40,163 nt of DNA from contig JAFVUY010000111.1 in NCBI GenBank assembly GCA_017502465.1, positions 1 through 40,163 on the forward strand, written 5' to 3'. This DNA is from Bacilli bacterium (GTDB taxonomy: Bacteria > Bacillota_I > Bacilli_A > RFN20 > CAG-826). Shown here one piece after another: positions 1 through 7,810 of this stretch; positions within the stretch are counted from its first letter, which is position 1, and each line of letters begins with the position of its first letter. The translations under genes and the position numbers were made by a program. Below the pieces are notes generated by a model. The model worked only from the letters and a program-made list of their open reading frames with translations. It was not told where the DNA came from and searched no databases.

Positions 1-1
1 A

Positions 2-85
2 ATTATATTAGGACATACAAAAGGGAGGCCGGCAATACCAGGAAGAGACAGAAGAAAAAGAATAGAGCAACTAACCCTATTCTAA
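2..85 (+). CDS. C-terminal fragment of an unidentified protein
   Basis: An open frame enters from the left edge and stops with TAA at 83-85. The 27 visible residues are basic and contain GHTKGRP followed by GRDRRKRIEQLTLF, which reads like the tail of a conserved bacterial protein. I do not recognise the family. The other two forward frames stop sooner or have less protein-like composition. The gene is cut by the window edge. Confidence 0.45.
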   Translation: MILGHTKGRPAIPGRDRRKRIEQLTLF

Positions 86-123
86 ATCAACATTTTAAAG
101 TTCTTTAGAACTTATCGTTTGGC

Positions 124-141
124 AAAATCGTGAAACTCAAT
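124..141 (+). repeat. 18-nt element shared with the right end of the window (copy 1)
   Basis: The 18-mer AAAATCGTGAAACTCAAT lies about 90 bases upstream of yitT. Its exact reverse complement occurs at 40023-40040, upstream of the minus-strand lipoprotein operon. Relative to the gene it precedes, each copy therefore points the same way. This suggests a shared upstream regulatory site, but no function is proven. Confidence 0.4.
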
Positions 142-229
142 CATTATTATTGATTTTAACTTTTCTATTTTTTGCTGTATTTTTGATTGTAATTTAATAT
201 CTCAGTGATAAAATCATAACGGGAATATT

Positions 230-1267
230 ATGAAAAAGTCAGAAAAAATTAAAAAAAGAATAAATAACTATTTATTTGACCACTATAAATTGCGTATAGT
301 TCTCGAACATTTAAAAAGTTTAGTCTTCGCTTTGTTCTCGGCTATATTTTTTGCTTTTGGTTTTTCTTGCTTTGTAGCCCCAGGATCCAGTGAAAGTTTA
401 ACGATTGTTACTGGTGGTGTTTCTGGTGTTTCACAAAACATTGTTTTGCTACTTAAAACTGTAGGTGTGAATATCCAAGCGTCTACTTTACAATCAATAT
501 TTTATTCCGTTATTAATGTACCTATTTTGATTTTTGGATTTTTCTGTGTTGGGAAAAAATTCGCTATTTACTCCGCAATTAACGTTTTAACAAGTTCCTT
601 GTTTATTCAAATTTTCCCTAATTTAGAATTCTGTAAAAATATTGCCGCTATCTTAAGTGATAACTTAATGGCGCCTGGATTAAGCGCGGGCGATTATAAC
701 TTTGGTGGGTTAATTTTAAGGTTATTATTCGCTGCTGTTTGTGTCGGCGCATCAAGCGCTATTGCATTTAGAGGCGGTGTCTCTTGCGGTGGTATTGATG
801 TCTTCACTTATTATTTCTCTTTAAGAAAATCCACTAATGTTGGTAGATATTCAATTGCCATTAATGGAGTAATTGTTTTCTGCTACAACTTATTACTTGC
901 TCTAACTAATCCAAATTTGACTGCTATCGCGTGTATATCGTTATTACTAGCTATCACTTATTTATTTGTTGCTAGTCTTGTCATTGATTTTATCAATGTT
1001 AGAAATAAAAAGGTTCAAATTCAACTTATTACATCTAATGATAAGATGTCTGATATCTTAATTAGCAATTTCCCTCACTCTGCAACCGTTATTAAAGGTA
1101 AGGGAGCGTTCACTAAGGTTGATAGATTTACAATTTATATGGTTGTTTCATCTACCGAAGTTATGTCTGTTGTAAGGTTAGCTAAACGTGTAGATCCGCA
1201 TGTATTTATCGCGGTTTCCTCACTTATTCAAGTGTATGGAAACTTCTATATAAAACCTGTTGAATAG
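230..1267 (+). CDS. yitT: YitT family membrane protein (DUF161 + DUF2179)
   Basis: 345-residue integral membrane protein. The N-terminal half holds about five or six hydrophobic segments, starting near residue 30. It includes the family's glycine-rich stretches, such as VTGGVSGVSQN near residue 62 and RGGVSCGGIDVF near residue 182. The last 85 or so residues form a soluble DUF2179-like domain (VQIQLITSNDKMSDIL... onward). YitT proteins are widespread in Bacilli and their transport or regulatory role is not settled. A short RBS-like CGGGA precedes the ATG, with a possible TTGATT / TAAAAT promoter at about 183-214. The gene is alone and ends at a strong bidirectional terminator. Confidence 0.88.
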   Translation: MKKSEKIKKRINNYLFDHYKLRIVLEHLKSLVFALFSAIFFAFGFSCFVAPGSSESLTIVTGGVSGVSQNIVLLLKTVGVNIQASTLQSIFYSVINVPILIFGFFCVGKKFAIYSAINVLTSSLFIQIFPNLEFCKNIAAILSDNLMAPGLSAGDYNFGGLILRLLFAAVCVGASSAIAFRGGVSCGGIDVFTYYFSLRKSTNVGRYSIAINGVIVFCYNLLLALTNPNLTAIACISLLLAITYLFVASLVIDFINVRNKKVQIQLITSNDKMSDILISNFPHSATVIKGKGAFTKVDRFTIYMVVSSTEVMSVVRLAKRVDPHVFIAVSSLIQVYGNFYIKPVE

Positions 1268-1273
1268 AAAAAG

Positions 1274-1303
1274 AAAAAATATCCTCGCGTAGGATATTTT
1301 TTT
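1274..1303. terminator. bidirectional rho-independent terminator
   Basis: A perfect 12-bp stem (1274-1285 with 1291-1302) closes a CGCGT loop. It has a T run on the plus side and, read from the other strand, a T run beyond the A-rich arm. It can end yitT on the plus strand and the tRNA-Ser transcript on the minus strand. Confidence 0.85.
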
Positions 1304-1304
1304 G

Positions 1305-1395
1305 TGGCGGAGAAGATGGGAGTCGAACCCATGCGGGATTCACATCCCCTAGCAGTTTTCGAAACTGCCCCCTTCGGCCTCTTGGGTACTTCTCC
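1305..1395 (-). tRNA. tRNA-Ser (anticodon CGA)
   Basis: Read on the minus strand, this 91-nt gene has acceptor arm GGAGAAG pairing with CTTCTCC, discriminator G and an encoded CCA. The anticodon arm is GCAGT-TTCGAAA-ACTGC. It has the long variable arm of serine tRNAs and a T loop GGTTCGACTCC. It is followed on its own strand by the bidirectional terminator. Confidence 0.95.
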
Positions 1396-1495
1396 AGCAC
1401 GAGTATTATATCATATATAACACAAAAATAAGTAAACTTTCATATAGTGTAAGCTTATGAATGCAAAATTCATAAAAATAGTCTATAATAATCGC

Positions 1496-3256
1496 ATGGA
1501 ATGGTTTAATTTTAACGATAAAAGCTTTCTAACATTCTTCATTATTATTATCGCTATTATTTTAATAATAGCATTTTTCATTATTTCCGCATCTATCAAC
1601 GCAAAAATACAAAATAAATTTGAGGATAAAATTAAAGATCAATTTTACACAATTAGAATTTATGTGATTAATGTTAAGAAAAATACCGTCACCTATTTTA
1701 ATCGTTCAGACATTAAAAATAAAAAGACAATTCCTCTTGGAGAATTCTATTCTAGATTCCATCCAAACGATATAGAAAAAATCAAAACATGGATTTTCTC
1801 TATTTGTATGAACGTTAAGACTGCTGACCAATTTATCGAAGCTGACATTTTAAAAAGAAGAGGAAAGGGCTCAACCTTCTCCTTGTTAAAATTAATAAAA
1901 TACAATCCTAATGTTGGACTTATTCATCTTGAAAGTCATTTCTTGCGTTACATTACACCTTCTAATAACGCGACTAAAAAGATTAATCGCAAAAACGTTA
2001 TCACAGGTGTTGTTAAACGTAGCGTTATGGAAAATATCTTTTTAAAGTCTAAATCTAAAGTCGGTTTTACTTTTGATATTAAATTTATCTATCACAAACA
2101 AAAAATGCTTGCCCATGATAAAATTGAACGTTTTATGATTATGACTTTGAAAAACGAAGTTTATCCTTTTTTGAAGTCTAATAAAGCCCCTAGACAATTG
2201 ATCGAAGAAAGCGATAACGAAGTTATTTTGTTTGATTTAAAAATATCTAATAGAGAAGATGCTCTTATTTTGGCTAATAGTATTTCTCACGCTCTTAAAA
2301 AATGTATTGGTGTTAATGGCTTCCAAGATTCTGTTACCTTCTGTATTGGTATAGTGGAAAATTCTTTATTTTATAAAGATTTTTCAGCTTTAATTGAACA
2401 CTCTAAAGACGCTGCTATTTTAGCAAATCAAAGAGATGAAGAAATTCTTTTATATCAATCAACATTTGAAGAACAAATGGATGTTGTTAAATACAAATAT
2501 TCAATTAATGAAATGATTAAGAATAAAGATTTAAGATTCTTGTTTAGACCTATCGTAGACCCTCATAAGAAGTACCCCGTTGGTTATTTCCAATACACAC
2601 GTGCTTACGACACTCCGATGGGCAATTATGTTGAATTATCTAAATACGCCAGAAAAACTAATGAAAGTAGAAATCTCTTATCGTTTGTTGGAAGACAAGT
2701 CTTACCTAAGTTCGCTAGCGAAAAGAAAGGTAAAAACCCTAAATTATTCTTCCATTTATCTTTATTAGATGTTGAGAATTTGCTTGAGATTTTCCCTCAA
2801 ATCCCCGCATCAAAACTTTGTAAGATAGTCGTTATGTTTGATGAACAAGAAGTGAACGATTTATCTTACAAGATAGATGTGCTTCAAGACATGTTTATGA
2901 AATTAAAAGACGAAGGATATGAAATTGCTTTATTTATTAAAGATAGAGATTTAATTTTGGACCCATCGGTGTATTATATATTTGATTATTTTGTTGCAGG
3001 TGCTTCGATGGTCGCGGAAATTAGAAAAAATAACCGCGTTAGAGTCTCTATTCACTCTCTCATTGAGCAATTGCTCAAATATCGTAAACCTATTATCGCC
3101 ACTGATTTAGAAGGATGGCAGGCAATAGAATTAATTATTAAATCTGGTATCAATCTTGTTTCCAGCGAAACAATCATTGCTAGCAATGATATGATTATTG
3201 ATATCGATAAGAAAAAATTAGCAAAATTAGAATCAATTAGTAAAAATTATAACTAA
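1496..3256 (+). CDS. membrane-anchored degenerate GGDEF/EAL-like protein
   Basis: 586 residues from ATG 1496; an upstream ATG at 1457 would add 13. A perfect TATAAT (1484-1489) sits 6 bases before ATG 1496, which would make the message leaderless and favours the shorter form. One N-terminal TM helix (about residues 10-35) is followed by a PAS-like region. Next comes a GGDEF-like region (about 170-320) with no recognisable GG(D/E)EF signature. The last part is an EAL-like domain starting at LRFLFRPIVDP near residue 342, where the expected E-x-L reads GYFQYTR. The catalytic residues of both domains look lost, so a c-di-GMP-binding or purely structural role is more likely than synthesis or hydrolysis. 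Domain assignment is by pattern only. proS follows 20 bases later, so the two may be co-transcribed. Confidence 0.6.
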   Translation: MEWFNFNDKSFLTFFIIIIAIILIIAFFIISASINAKIQNKFEDKIKDQFYTIRIYVINVKKNTVTYFNRSDIKNKKTIPLGEFYSRFHPNDIEKIKTWIFSICMNVKTADQFIEADILKRRGKGSTFSLLKLIKYNPNVGLIHLESHFLRYITPSNNATKKINRKNVITGVVKRSVMENIFLKSKSKVGFTFDIKFIYHKQKMLAHDKIERFMIMTLKNEVYPFLKSNKAPRQLIEESDNEVILFDLKISNREDALILANSISHALKKCIGVNGFQDSVTFCIGIVENSLFYKDFSALIEHSKDAAILANQRDEEILLYQSTFEEQMDVVKYKYSINEMIKNKDLRFLFRPIVDPHKKYPVGYFQYTRAYDTPMGNYVELSKYARKTNESRNLLSFVGRQVLPKFASEKKGKNPKLFFHLSLLDVENLLEIFPQIPASKLCKIVVMFDEQEVNDLSYKIDVLQDMFMKLKDEGYEIALFIKDRDLILDPSVYYIFDYFVAGASMVAEIRKNNRVRVSIHSLIEQLLKYRKPIIATDLEGWQAIELIIKSGINLVSSETIIASNDMIIDIDKKKLAKLESISKNYN

Positions 3257-3276
3257 GAAGGTTGAGGAAAAAAGAA

Positions 3277-4713
3277 ATGGACAACAAACAAATCAAAAAT
3301 GATGCGATCACAAGAAGAAGTGAAGATTTCGCTCAATGGTACACAGACATTTGTAAAAAAGCTGAATTAATGGATTATTCATCTGTTAAAGGTTTTATTA
3401 TTTATCGTCCATATGGTTATGCCATTTGGGAAGAAATTCAAAATTATTTAAATAAACGTTTTAAAGAAAGTGGCCATCAAAACGTTTATATGCCAACAGT
3501 CATTCCTGAATCTTTGTTTAATAAAGAGAAAGAACATGTCTCAGGTTTTGCGCCTGAAACTTTGATTTGCACTATCGGCGGTCAATCAGAGCTCGACGAT
3601 AGATTAATTGTTAGACCAACAAGTGAAGTTTTATTCTGCGAACATTACGCGAAAGTTATTTCTTCTTATCGCGATTTACCAAAATTATATAACCAATGGT
3701 GTTCTGTGGTTCGCTGGGAAAAAACAACAAGACCATTTTTAAGAGGTGCCGAATTCTTATGGCAAGAAGGTCACACAATGCACGAAACAGAAGAAGAAGC
3801 TAGAACCGAAACTCTTAAAATGCTTGAAGTTTACGATGATCTTGGAAGGGATTTATTGGCGGTACCTTTTATTAAAGGTAGAAAAACCGAAAAAGAAAAA
3901 TTTGCTGGAGCAGTTGAAACTTACACTATCGAAGCATTAATGCCAGATGGTAAAGCTCTTCAAAGTGGAACCACACATTATTTTGGAGATGGATTCGCTA
4001 AAGCATTCGGAGTTCAATTCCAAGGTAGAGATGGAAAACTTACATCCCCACACCAAACATCTTGGGGTGTTTCAACACGTCTTTTAGGCGCTATTATTAT
4101 GGTGCATGGAGATGATAATGGTTTAGTCTTGCCTCCAAGAGTTGCCCCAATTCAAGCAGTTGTCATTCCTGTTGCCGCTAATAGGCCAGGTGTCATTCCT
4201 GCGGCAAGAGAACTCTATGATGAACTTAATAAAACAGGTTTGAGAGTTAAAATCGATGAAAGCGATCGTTCACCAGGTTGGAAATTTTCTGAATATGAAA
4301 TGAAAGGTGTTCCTGTTCGTATCGAAATCGGACCAAGAGATATCGAAAATGGAGTGGTCACAATTGCGAAACGTAATGACTCCACTAAAATACAAGTTAA
4401 AAGAGAAGAATTGGCTAAAACAGTTGTTGAATTAATGGAGACTATCCATCAAGAAATGTATGAAAAAGCTTATAGATATCTTTTAGACCATGTCACTGAA
4501 GTTCATACATTAGAAGAACTCGATGCTGCCCTTGAAAAAGGTGGATATGCAAAAATGATGTGGTGTGAAGATGAGGCCTGCGAAGACTTCATTAAAAAAA
4601 CACGCGCTGCTACAGCAAGATGTATGCCATTTAATCAAACCAAGTTTGATGAAGTGTACCCTGTCTGCGGTAAAAAGGCGACAAAAGTTGTTCTTTTTGC
4701 AAAAGCTTATTAA
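3277..4713 (+). CDS. proS: prolyl-tRNA synthetase, archaeal/eukaryotic (class III) type
   Basis: 478 residues. It charges tRNA-Pro with proline in the cytoplasm. The class II core is plain: GFIIYRPYGYAIWE, then motif 2-like RWEKTTRPFLRGAEFLWQEGH and motif 3-like HQTSWGVSTRLLGAIIMVHGDDNGL. An anticodon-binding domain follows (APIQAVVIPV...), then the C-terminal extension with Cys pairs (WCEDEACE, ...ARCMPF..., PVCGKK) that binds zinc in this type. The editing insertion of bacterial-type ProRS is absent and the length matches the short form. A GAGGAAA RBS supports ATG 3277 over the TTG at 3262. Confidence 0.96.
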   Translation: MDNKQIKNDAITRRSEDFAQWYTDICKKAELMDYSSVKGFIIYRPYGYAIWEEIQNYLNKRFKESGHQNVYMPTVIPESLFNKEKEHVSGFAPETLICTIGGQSELDDRLIVRPTSEVLFCEHYAKVISSYRDLPKLYNQWCSVVRWEKTTRPFLRGAEFLWQEGHTMHETEEEARTETLKMLEVYDDLGRDLLAVPFIKGRKTEKEKFAGAVETYTIEALMPDGKALQSGTTHYFGDGFAKAFGVQFQGRDGKLTSPHQTSWGVSTRLLGAIIMVHGDDNGLVLPPRVAPIQAVVIPVAANRPGVIPAARELYDELNKTGLRVKIDESDRSPGWKFSEYEMKGVPVRIEIGPRDIENGVVTIAKRNDSTKIQVKREELAKTVVELMETIHQEMYEKAYRYLLDHVTEVHTLEELDAALEKGGYAKMMWCEDEACEDFIKKTRAATARCMPFNQTKFDEVYPVCGKKATKVVLFAKAY

Positions 4714-4764
4714 AAAGTCTTTTAAAATTGTGTCTGCTTATGCTACTATAAGTAGGCACTAAAT

Positions 4765-4855
4765 GGAGTAGTACCCAAGTTGGTGAAGGGGCTTCCCTGC
4801 TAAGGAAGTAGGTCGGGTAACTGGCGCGAGAGTTCAAGTCTCTCCTACTCCGCCA
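4765..4855 (+). tRNA. tRNA-Ser (anticodon GCU)
   Basis: 91 nt. Acceptor GGAGTAG pairs with CTACTCC, then G and encoded CCA. The anticodon arm is CTTCC-CTGCTAA-GGAAG. A long variable arm and T arm GAGAG-TTCAAGT-CTCTC are present. A TACTAT-like -10 lies just upstream. The 3' end is the attachment site of the integrated element and overlaps the last codons of the integrase gene on the other strand. The tRNA's likely own terminator now lies about 18 kb away, at 22877-22907. Confidence 0.95.
4838..4855. other. attL: left attachment site in the tRNA-Ser 3' end
   Basis: GTCTCTCCTACTCCGCCA at the tRNA 3' end matches 15 of 18 bases of GTCTCTCTTCCACCGCCA at 22844-22861. The shared runs are GTCTCTC and CCGCCA; the crossover is probably in the latter. 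That model leaves the host tRNA sequence intact and places the tRNA's terminator to the right of attR. Confidence 0.7.
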
Positions 4856-6335
4856 AAAGATTGCTGAAACGAACGTTCTCTAATTGGAGGACGTCGTTTT
4901 TATATTCATCAAATGTAATTTGTTCTGCTACATCGAAGTTCAAGTAGAAGTCTATGTGATTTTTATAGATGAAAGCTGAATTTAGCAGCACTTTAAAGAA
5001 TAATTTTCTGTTTGTTGGATCTTCGAGATCTTTATTTATGAATTGTTTTATGAATTGTTTGATTAAATCAACATTCGATAAAAGTTTGAGTTTCTCCTGG
5101 TCATAATACTCTGATTCTTTGTCCAGAGAATCAAGTTCGATTCGGAGATCCTGGAGTTTTTTATTTAACACAACACGCATTTCTTTATCCGCGTCGATAA
5201 AAGCATCACCTATTTTGTCGATTTTTTTCTGAATTTCAGCTTTTTTCTTAGCAATTGAGTTTCCTTTTTCGGATTTTGAGCGGCGTTTAAATTCTGCGAG
5301 CATTTTTTCTGCTAAATATTCCATGTAAGTATTTGTGGAAACGATATTTTTTACAGCTGAAATAATTTCATCTTCAAGGTCTTTTTGCGCATACGAATAA
5401 ACGGTGTCTATAACTCTAGCTTTATAGTAACCGTATTTTTTGCCTGTTGATGAATACCCAGAAGATCCTGTAAAAGGAGTGCCGTCAATCGATGAAAATA
5501 GTTTTCCAGATAAATAATAGTTTGTTGGATTTTTCGTGCCTTTACATGAGTTGTAGCGGTATTTAACAAAAGTCTCCTGGACTGCATCAAATTCTTTTTT
5601 GCTTATGATGGCAGGGAACATGTCAGTAATGATTTCAGAAGGGTTATATGGATTCTGATATCTTCCAGTATATTTTTCGTTGGATAAAATTTTTCTCACG
5701 GATAAAGAATTGAATTTTGCATCTTTGTTTTTATAGCCGTGGTTATTTAAATATGTAACAATTTCATCCACCTTAGATCCAGCGATTCGCATTTCAAAAA
5801 TTTGATGGACAATCGCAGCTTCTTCTTCGTCGATGTAGATCTTCATCTCGCTATTTGTTTTATAGCCAAGCCAGCGGATGCCGCCTATAGATTTACGTTG
5901 GATGATGGATTCTTTCATTCCGCGTTTAACTTTTTTGGAAAGATCTCTAGAGTAATATTCAGCAATGCTTTCAAACATTCCTTTGACGATAACAGAAGTA
6001 GAATCTTCTTCATCAATAGGCTCGTTAATAGAAACAAGCTTCACTTCGTTTGCCTGGAGAAGAAATTCATTATTCATCGATTCTCTTCTATTCCTGGCGA
6101 AACGATCATATTGATAAACCAGGACAATCTTAAAGCCACCAGTTTCAGAATCTTTTAACATTCTTTGAAATTCTGGCCTGTTTGAATTAGTTCCAGAACG
6201 CGCTCGATCACAATATTCTGCAACGATGGTTAAATCATTTCTTGCAGCGTATTCTCTACACGCGCGTATTTGGCCTTCGATTGACTGTTCCTGCTGGTTA
6301 TATGAAGAAAAACGAGCATATATTACAGCATTCAT
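4845..6335 (-). CDS. int: large serine recombinase (integrase)
   Basis: 496 residues; integrates and excises the element. The N-terminal resolvase domain begins MNAVIYARFSSYNQQEQS with catalytic Ser10. It is followed by YQYDRFARNRRES and the SIAEYYSRDLSKKVKRG long helix. The recombinase domain runs from about residue 155 (GGIRWLGYK) to 260. The usual zinc ribbon should follow YYLSGKLFSS near residue 275, but its cysteines are absent. A Lys/Glu-rich coiled coil follows (about 365-430). The start overlaps the upstream repressor stop by ATGA. The last three codons and TAG lie in the tRNA 3' end, so the C-terminus is set by the att junction: after excision the frame would run on for 22 different residues. 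Confidence 0.95.
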   Translation of the reverse strand: MNAVIYARFSSYNQQEQSIEGQIRACREYAARNDLTIVAEYCDRARSGTNSNRPEFQRMLKDSETGGFKIVLVYQYDRFARNRRESMNNEFLLQANEVKLVSINEPIDEEDSTSVIVKGMFESIAEYYSRDLSKKVKRGMKESIIQRKSIGGIRWLGYKTNSEMKIYIDEEEAAIVHQIFEMRIAGSKVDEIVTYLNNHGYKNKDAKFNSLSVRKILSNEKYTGRYQNPYNPSEIITDMFPAIISKKEFDAVQETFVKYRYNSCKGTKNPTNYYLSGKLFSSIDGTPFTGSSGYSSTGKKYGYYKARVIDTVYSYAQKDLEDEIISAVKNIVSTNTYMEYLAEKMLAEFKRRSKSEKGNSIAKKKAEIQKKIDKIGDAFIDADKEMRVVLNKKLQDLRIELDSLDKESEYYDQEKLKLLSNVDLIKQFIKQFINKDLEDPTNRKLFFKVLLNSAFIYKNHIDFYLNFDVAEQITFDEYKNDVLQLENVRFSNLLAE

Positions 6336-6670
6336 TTAACTATATACTCCTTGATGAATTTGATGGTCTTATTAAGCTGTTCTTCGTTCATTTCTGAGAT
6401 ACTATCAAAAATCTCTCTTTTTAATTGATCAATATTTGATGAATACTTTTCCATTTCACAATCAAAACCGATAAGCCACATTTCATTTACAGCAAAAAAC
6501 TTTGCAATTAAATAAATGTTTTTTTGTTTTGGTTCATATCTTCCACTTAGATAATTGCTAATATTGGCTTTGGAAATGCCTGTGGCATTTGAAAGTTCAA
6601 TAGCCTTGCATTTTCTAATCGCCATAATCTCTTTTAATCTTTCAGAGAAGGTGCTTACTAATTCCATCAT
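6332..6670 (-). CDS. XRE-family helix-turn-helix repressor (copy 2)
   Basis: 112 residues. An N-terminal HTH_XRE domain (about residues 8-62) has the core SNATGISKANISNYLSGRYEPK. The motif AVNEMWLIGFD is typical of CI-like repressors of Firmicute prophages, and a short helical C-terminal part follows. It is translationally coupled to int (4-base overlap). It looks like a duplicate of the next gene upstream, since both have the same domain plan and the same 17-nt sequence at their 3' ends. It probably controls lysogeny together with copy 1. Confidence 0.88.
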   Translation of the reverse strand: MMELVSTFSERLKEIMAIRKCKAIELSNATGISKANISNYLSGRYEPKQKNIYLIAKFFAVNEMWLIGFDCEMEKYSSNIDQLKREIFDSISEMNEEQLNKTIKFIKEYIVK

Positions 6671-6682
6671 AATAACCTCTTG

Positions 6683-6703
6683 TTAATAAATTACAGCATT
6701 CAT
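6683..6703 (-). pseudogene. remnant of the integrase start (MNAVIY, then stop)
   Basis: Overlapping the stop of repressor copy 1 by ATGA, there is ATG-AAT-GCT-GTA-ATT-TAT-TAA. It encodes the first six residues of the integrase and then a stop. The 17-nt direct repeat is 6690-6706 versus 6322-6338. It marks where the integrase used to begin before repressor copy 2 was inserted or duplicated between copy 1 and int. Confidence 0.7.
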
Positions 6704-7053
6704 TTATTCACAATTGATTTAATAATTCGTAGAAAAGTTTTTAAGTCGTCGATATTTGCTGATTTGCAAGTATTTTCGATTTGCCTTATTAAATCATTCC
6801 TTTCGTTGTCTTTAGAAGGTGCTTCTGGAATTTTATATTTATCGACATCATAACCCATGAGCCAAACTGGATTTACTCCTAGAGCATTTGCTAAAAGAAG
6901 AAGCTTGTGATTTCCAGCTTCGCTCACCCCTTTAAGGTATTTATTAAGCAAAGATTTTGAAATACCAGCTTTGTTAGCAACTTCAATTTGACTCATTCCC
7001 GAATCGATGATAGATTGTCTCAATCTATTTCTAAAATTATCAACTTTTTCCAT
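6700..7053 (-). CDS. XRE-family helix-turn-helix repressor (copy 1, CI-like)
   Basis: 117 residues. The HTH_XRE core is DSGMSQIEVANKAGISKSLL (about residues 18-37). The prophage-repressor signature ALGVNPVWLMGYDVD is at about 61-75, followed by a charged helical tail. It is the first gene of the leftward repressor-repressor-int operon. A TATAAT (minus strand, 7058-7063) with TTGAAA 16 bases upstream lies only a few bases before ATG, so the transcript may be leaderless or nearly so. The operator at 7094-7109 lies just upstream, which suggests autoregulation. Confidence 0.9.
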   Translation of the reverse strand: MEKVDNFRNRLRQSIIDSGMSQIEVANKAGISKSLLNKYLKGVSEAGNHKLLLLANALGVNPVWLMGYDVDKYKIPEAPSKDNERNDLIRQIENTCKSANIDDLKTFLRIIKSIVNK

Positions 7054-7093
7054 ACTTCCATTATAAAGTATTACAATATTTTTTCAATTATAA

Positions 7094-7109
7094 GTTGAAG
7101 TTTTTCAAT
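7094..7109. promoter_or_regulatory. operator O1 in the divergent control region
   Basis: GTTGAAGTTTTTCAAT is one of three 16-bp sites fitting GTTGAA-N4-TTCAAC (the last base is T here). It lies between the leftward repressor promoter and the rightward -35 box. Confidence 0.6.
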
Positions 7110-7115
7110 TAATTG

Positions 7116-7145
7116 TTGACATGTTAAGACACAGAGAAATAAAAT
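7116..7145 (+). promoter_or_regulatory. rightward early promoter
   Basis: TTGACA (7116-7121) and TAAAAT (7140-7145) are separated by 18 bases. Transcription would start inside or next to operator O2 and read the Cro-like gene, so repressor binding at O2 would block it. Confidence 0.65.
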
Positions 7146-7154
7146 ATAAGCGTA

Positions 7155-7170
7155 GTTGAAAAAATTCAAC
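7155..7170. promoter_or_regulatory. operator O2
   Basis: GTTGAA-AAAA-TTCAAC is a perfect palindrome. It sits between the rightward -10 box and the GGAGG ribosome binding site of the Cro-like gene, where repressor binding would block transcription start. Confidence 0.7.
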
Positions 7171-7183
7171 CGCGGAGGTAAGT

Positions 7184-7402
7184 ATGAAAACTGTTATATT
7201 CAATTACGTTTGTTTGAAAGACAAGATCTCTAAGAAATTTGGAAATCAAAATAACTTTGCAAATGCCATAGGCATTTCATATCAAGAATTATCTAGCAAG
7301 CTAAACAACAAAACTTCGTTTACACAAGAGCAAATATATAAGTGCATAGATTTGCTTTCGTTAAACGAAACTGAAATACTAGCTTGTTTTTTTAATATCT
7401 AA
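7184..7402 (+). CDS. small Cro-like HTH regulator
   Basis: 72 residues behind a GGAGGTAAGT ribosome binding site. The helix-turn-helix core is FGNQNNFANAIGISYQELSS (about residues 20-39), followed by KLNNKTSFTQEQIYKCIDLL, as in small phage Cro/antirepressor-type regulators. It is divergent from the repressor operon and flanked by operators O2 and O3. It is likely the early switch protein, assigned by position and fold pattern rather than a recognised homologue. Confidence 0.75.
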   Translation: MKTVIFNYVCLKDKISKKFGNQNNFANAIGISYQELSSKLNNKTSFTQEQIYKCIDLLSLNETEILACFFNI

Positions 7403-7404
7403 AA

Positions 7405-7420
7405 GTTGAAAACTTTCAAC
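7405..7420. promoter_or_regulatory. operator O3
   Basis: GTTGAA-AACT-TTCAAC is a perfect palindrome two bases after the stop of the Cro-like gene, before the next small gene. It may control a second early promoter or act as a distal looping site. Confidence 0.6.
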
Positions 7421-7430
7421 GGCAAATTTT

Positions 7431-7586
7431 ATGAAAAAAGCAAAACTTCGTAAAAAAGCAAAACGATACATTCAAGTTAAGAGCGATGAACCAAACGTCT
7501 TTTTGGATCTTTTCAACAGAATGTATGTCGATTGGGCTGAAAAACGTGATAGTGAGCAGGCGCGCGATTATAAAAGCGCGTGTTGA
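7431..7586 (+). CDS. small basic protein, unknown
   Basis: 51 codons from ATG to TGA. The first dozen residues are almost all Lys, Arg and Ala (MKKAKLRKKAKR). The rest is mixed and amphipathic (VFLDLFNRMYVDWAEKRDSE). No convincing ribosome binding site is visible, but it directly follows operator O3 in the early operon. It could equally be non-coding. Confidence 0.4.
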   Translation: MKKAKLRKKAKRYIQVKSDEPNVFLDLFNRMYVDWAEKRDSEQARDYKSAC

Positions 7587-7724
7587 TTACGTATACATTT
7601 ATGCGGATGCGAAAATACCTTTTTAATAAAAATTTATCAAGAGAAAACTTAAAAGTTTTCAATGAGAAATAAAAAAGAAGCAAAAAACAAAGAGATTTCT
7701 TTCAAAGTCATCTGGTTTGGAAAA

Positions 7725-7797
7725 CTGGAAAGGAAAAGGAAAAGAGAGAAAACGTTAACTTCATTAACATTCAGTTTCCGTTTCCTCTGCTTTCCAG
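7725..7797 (+). promoter_or_regulatory. long leader hairpin before the next gene
   Basis: CTGGAAAG (7725-7732) pairs with CTTTCCAG (7790-7797). Inside it, GGAAAAGGAAA can pair with TTTCCGTTTCC with one mismatch, and GTTAA-CTTCA-TTAAC closes the tip. It ends about five bases before the AGGAGG of the gene at 7811, so it may act as a transcriptional or translational control structure. Confidence 0.45.
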
Positions 7798-7810
7798 AAA
7801 AGGAGGGAAA

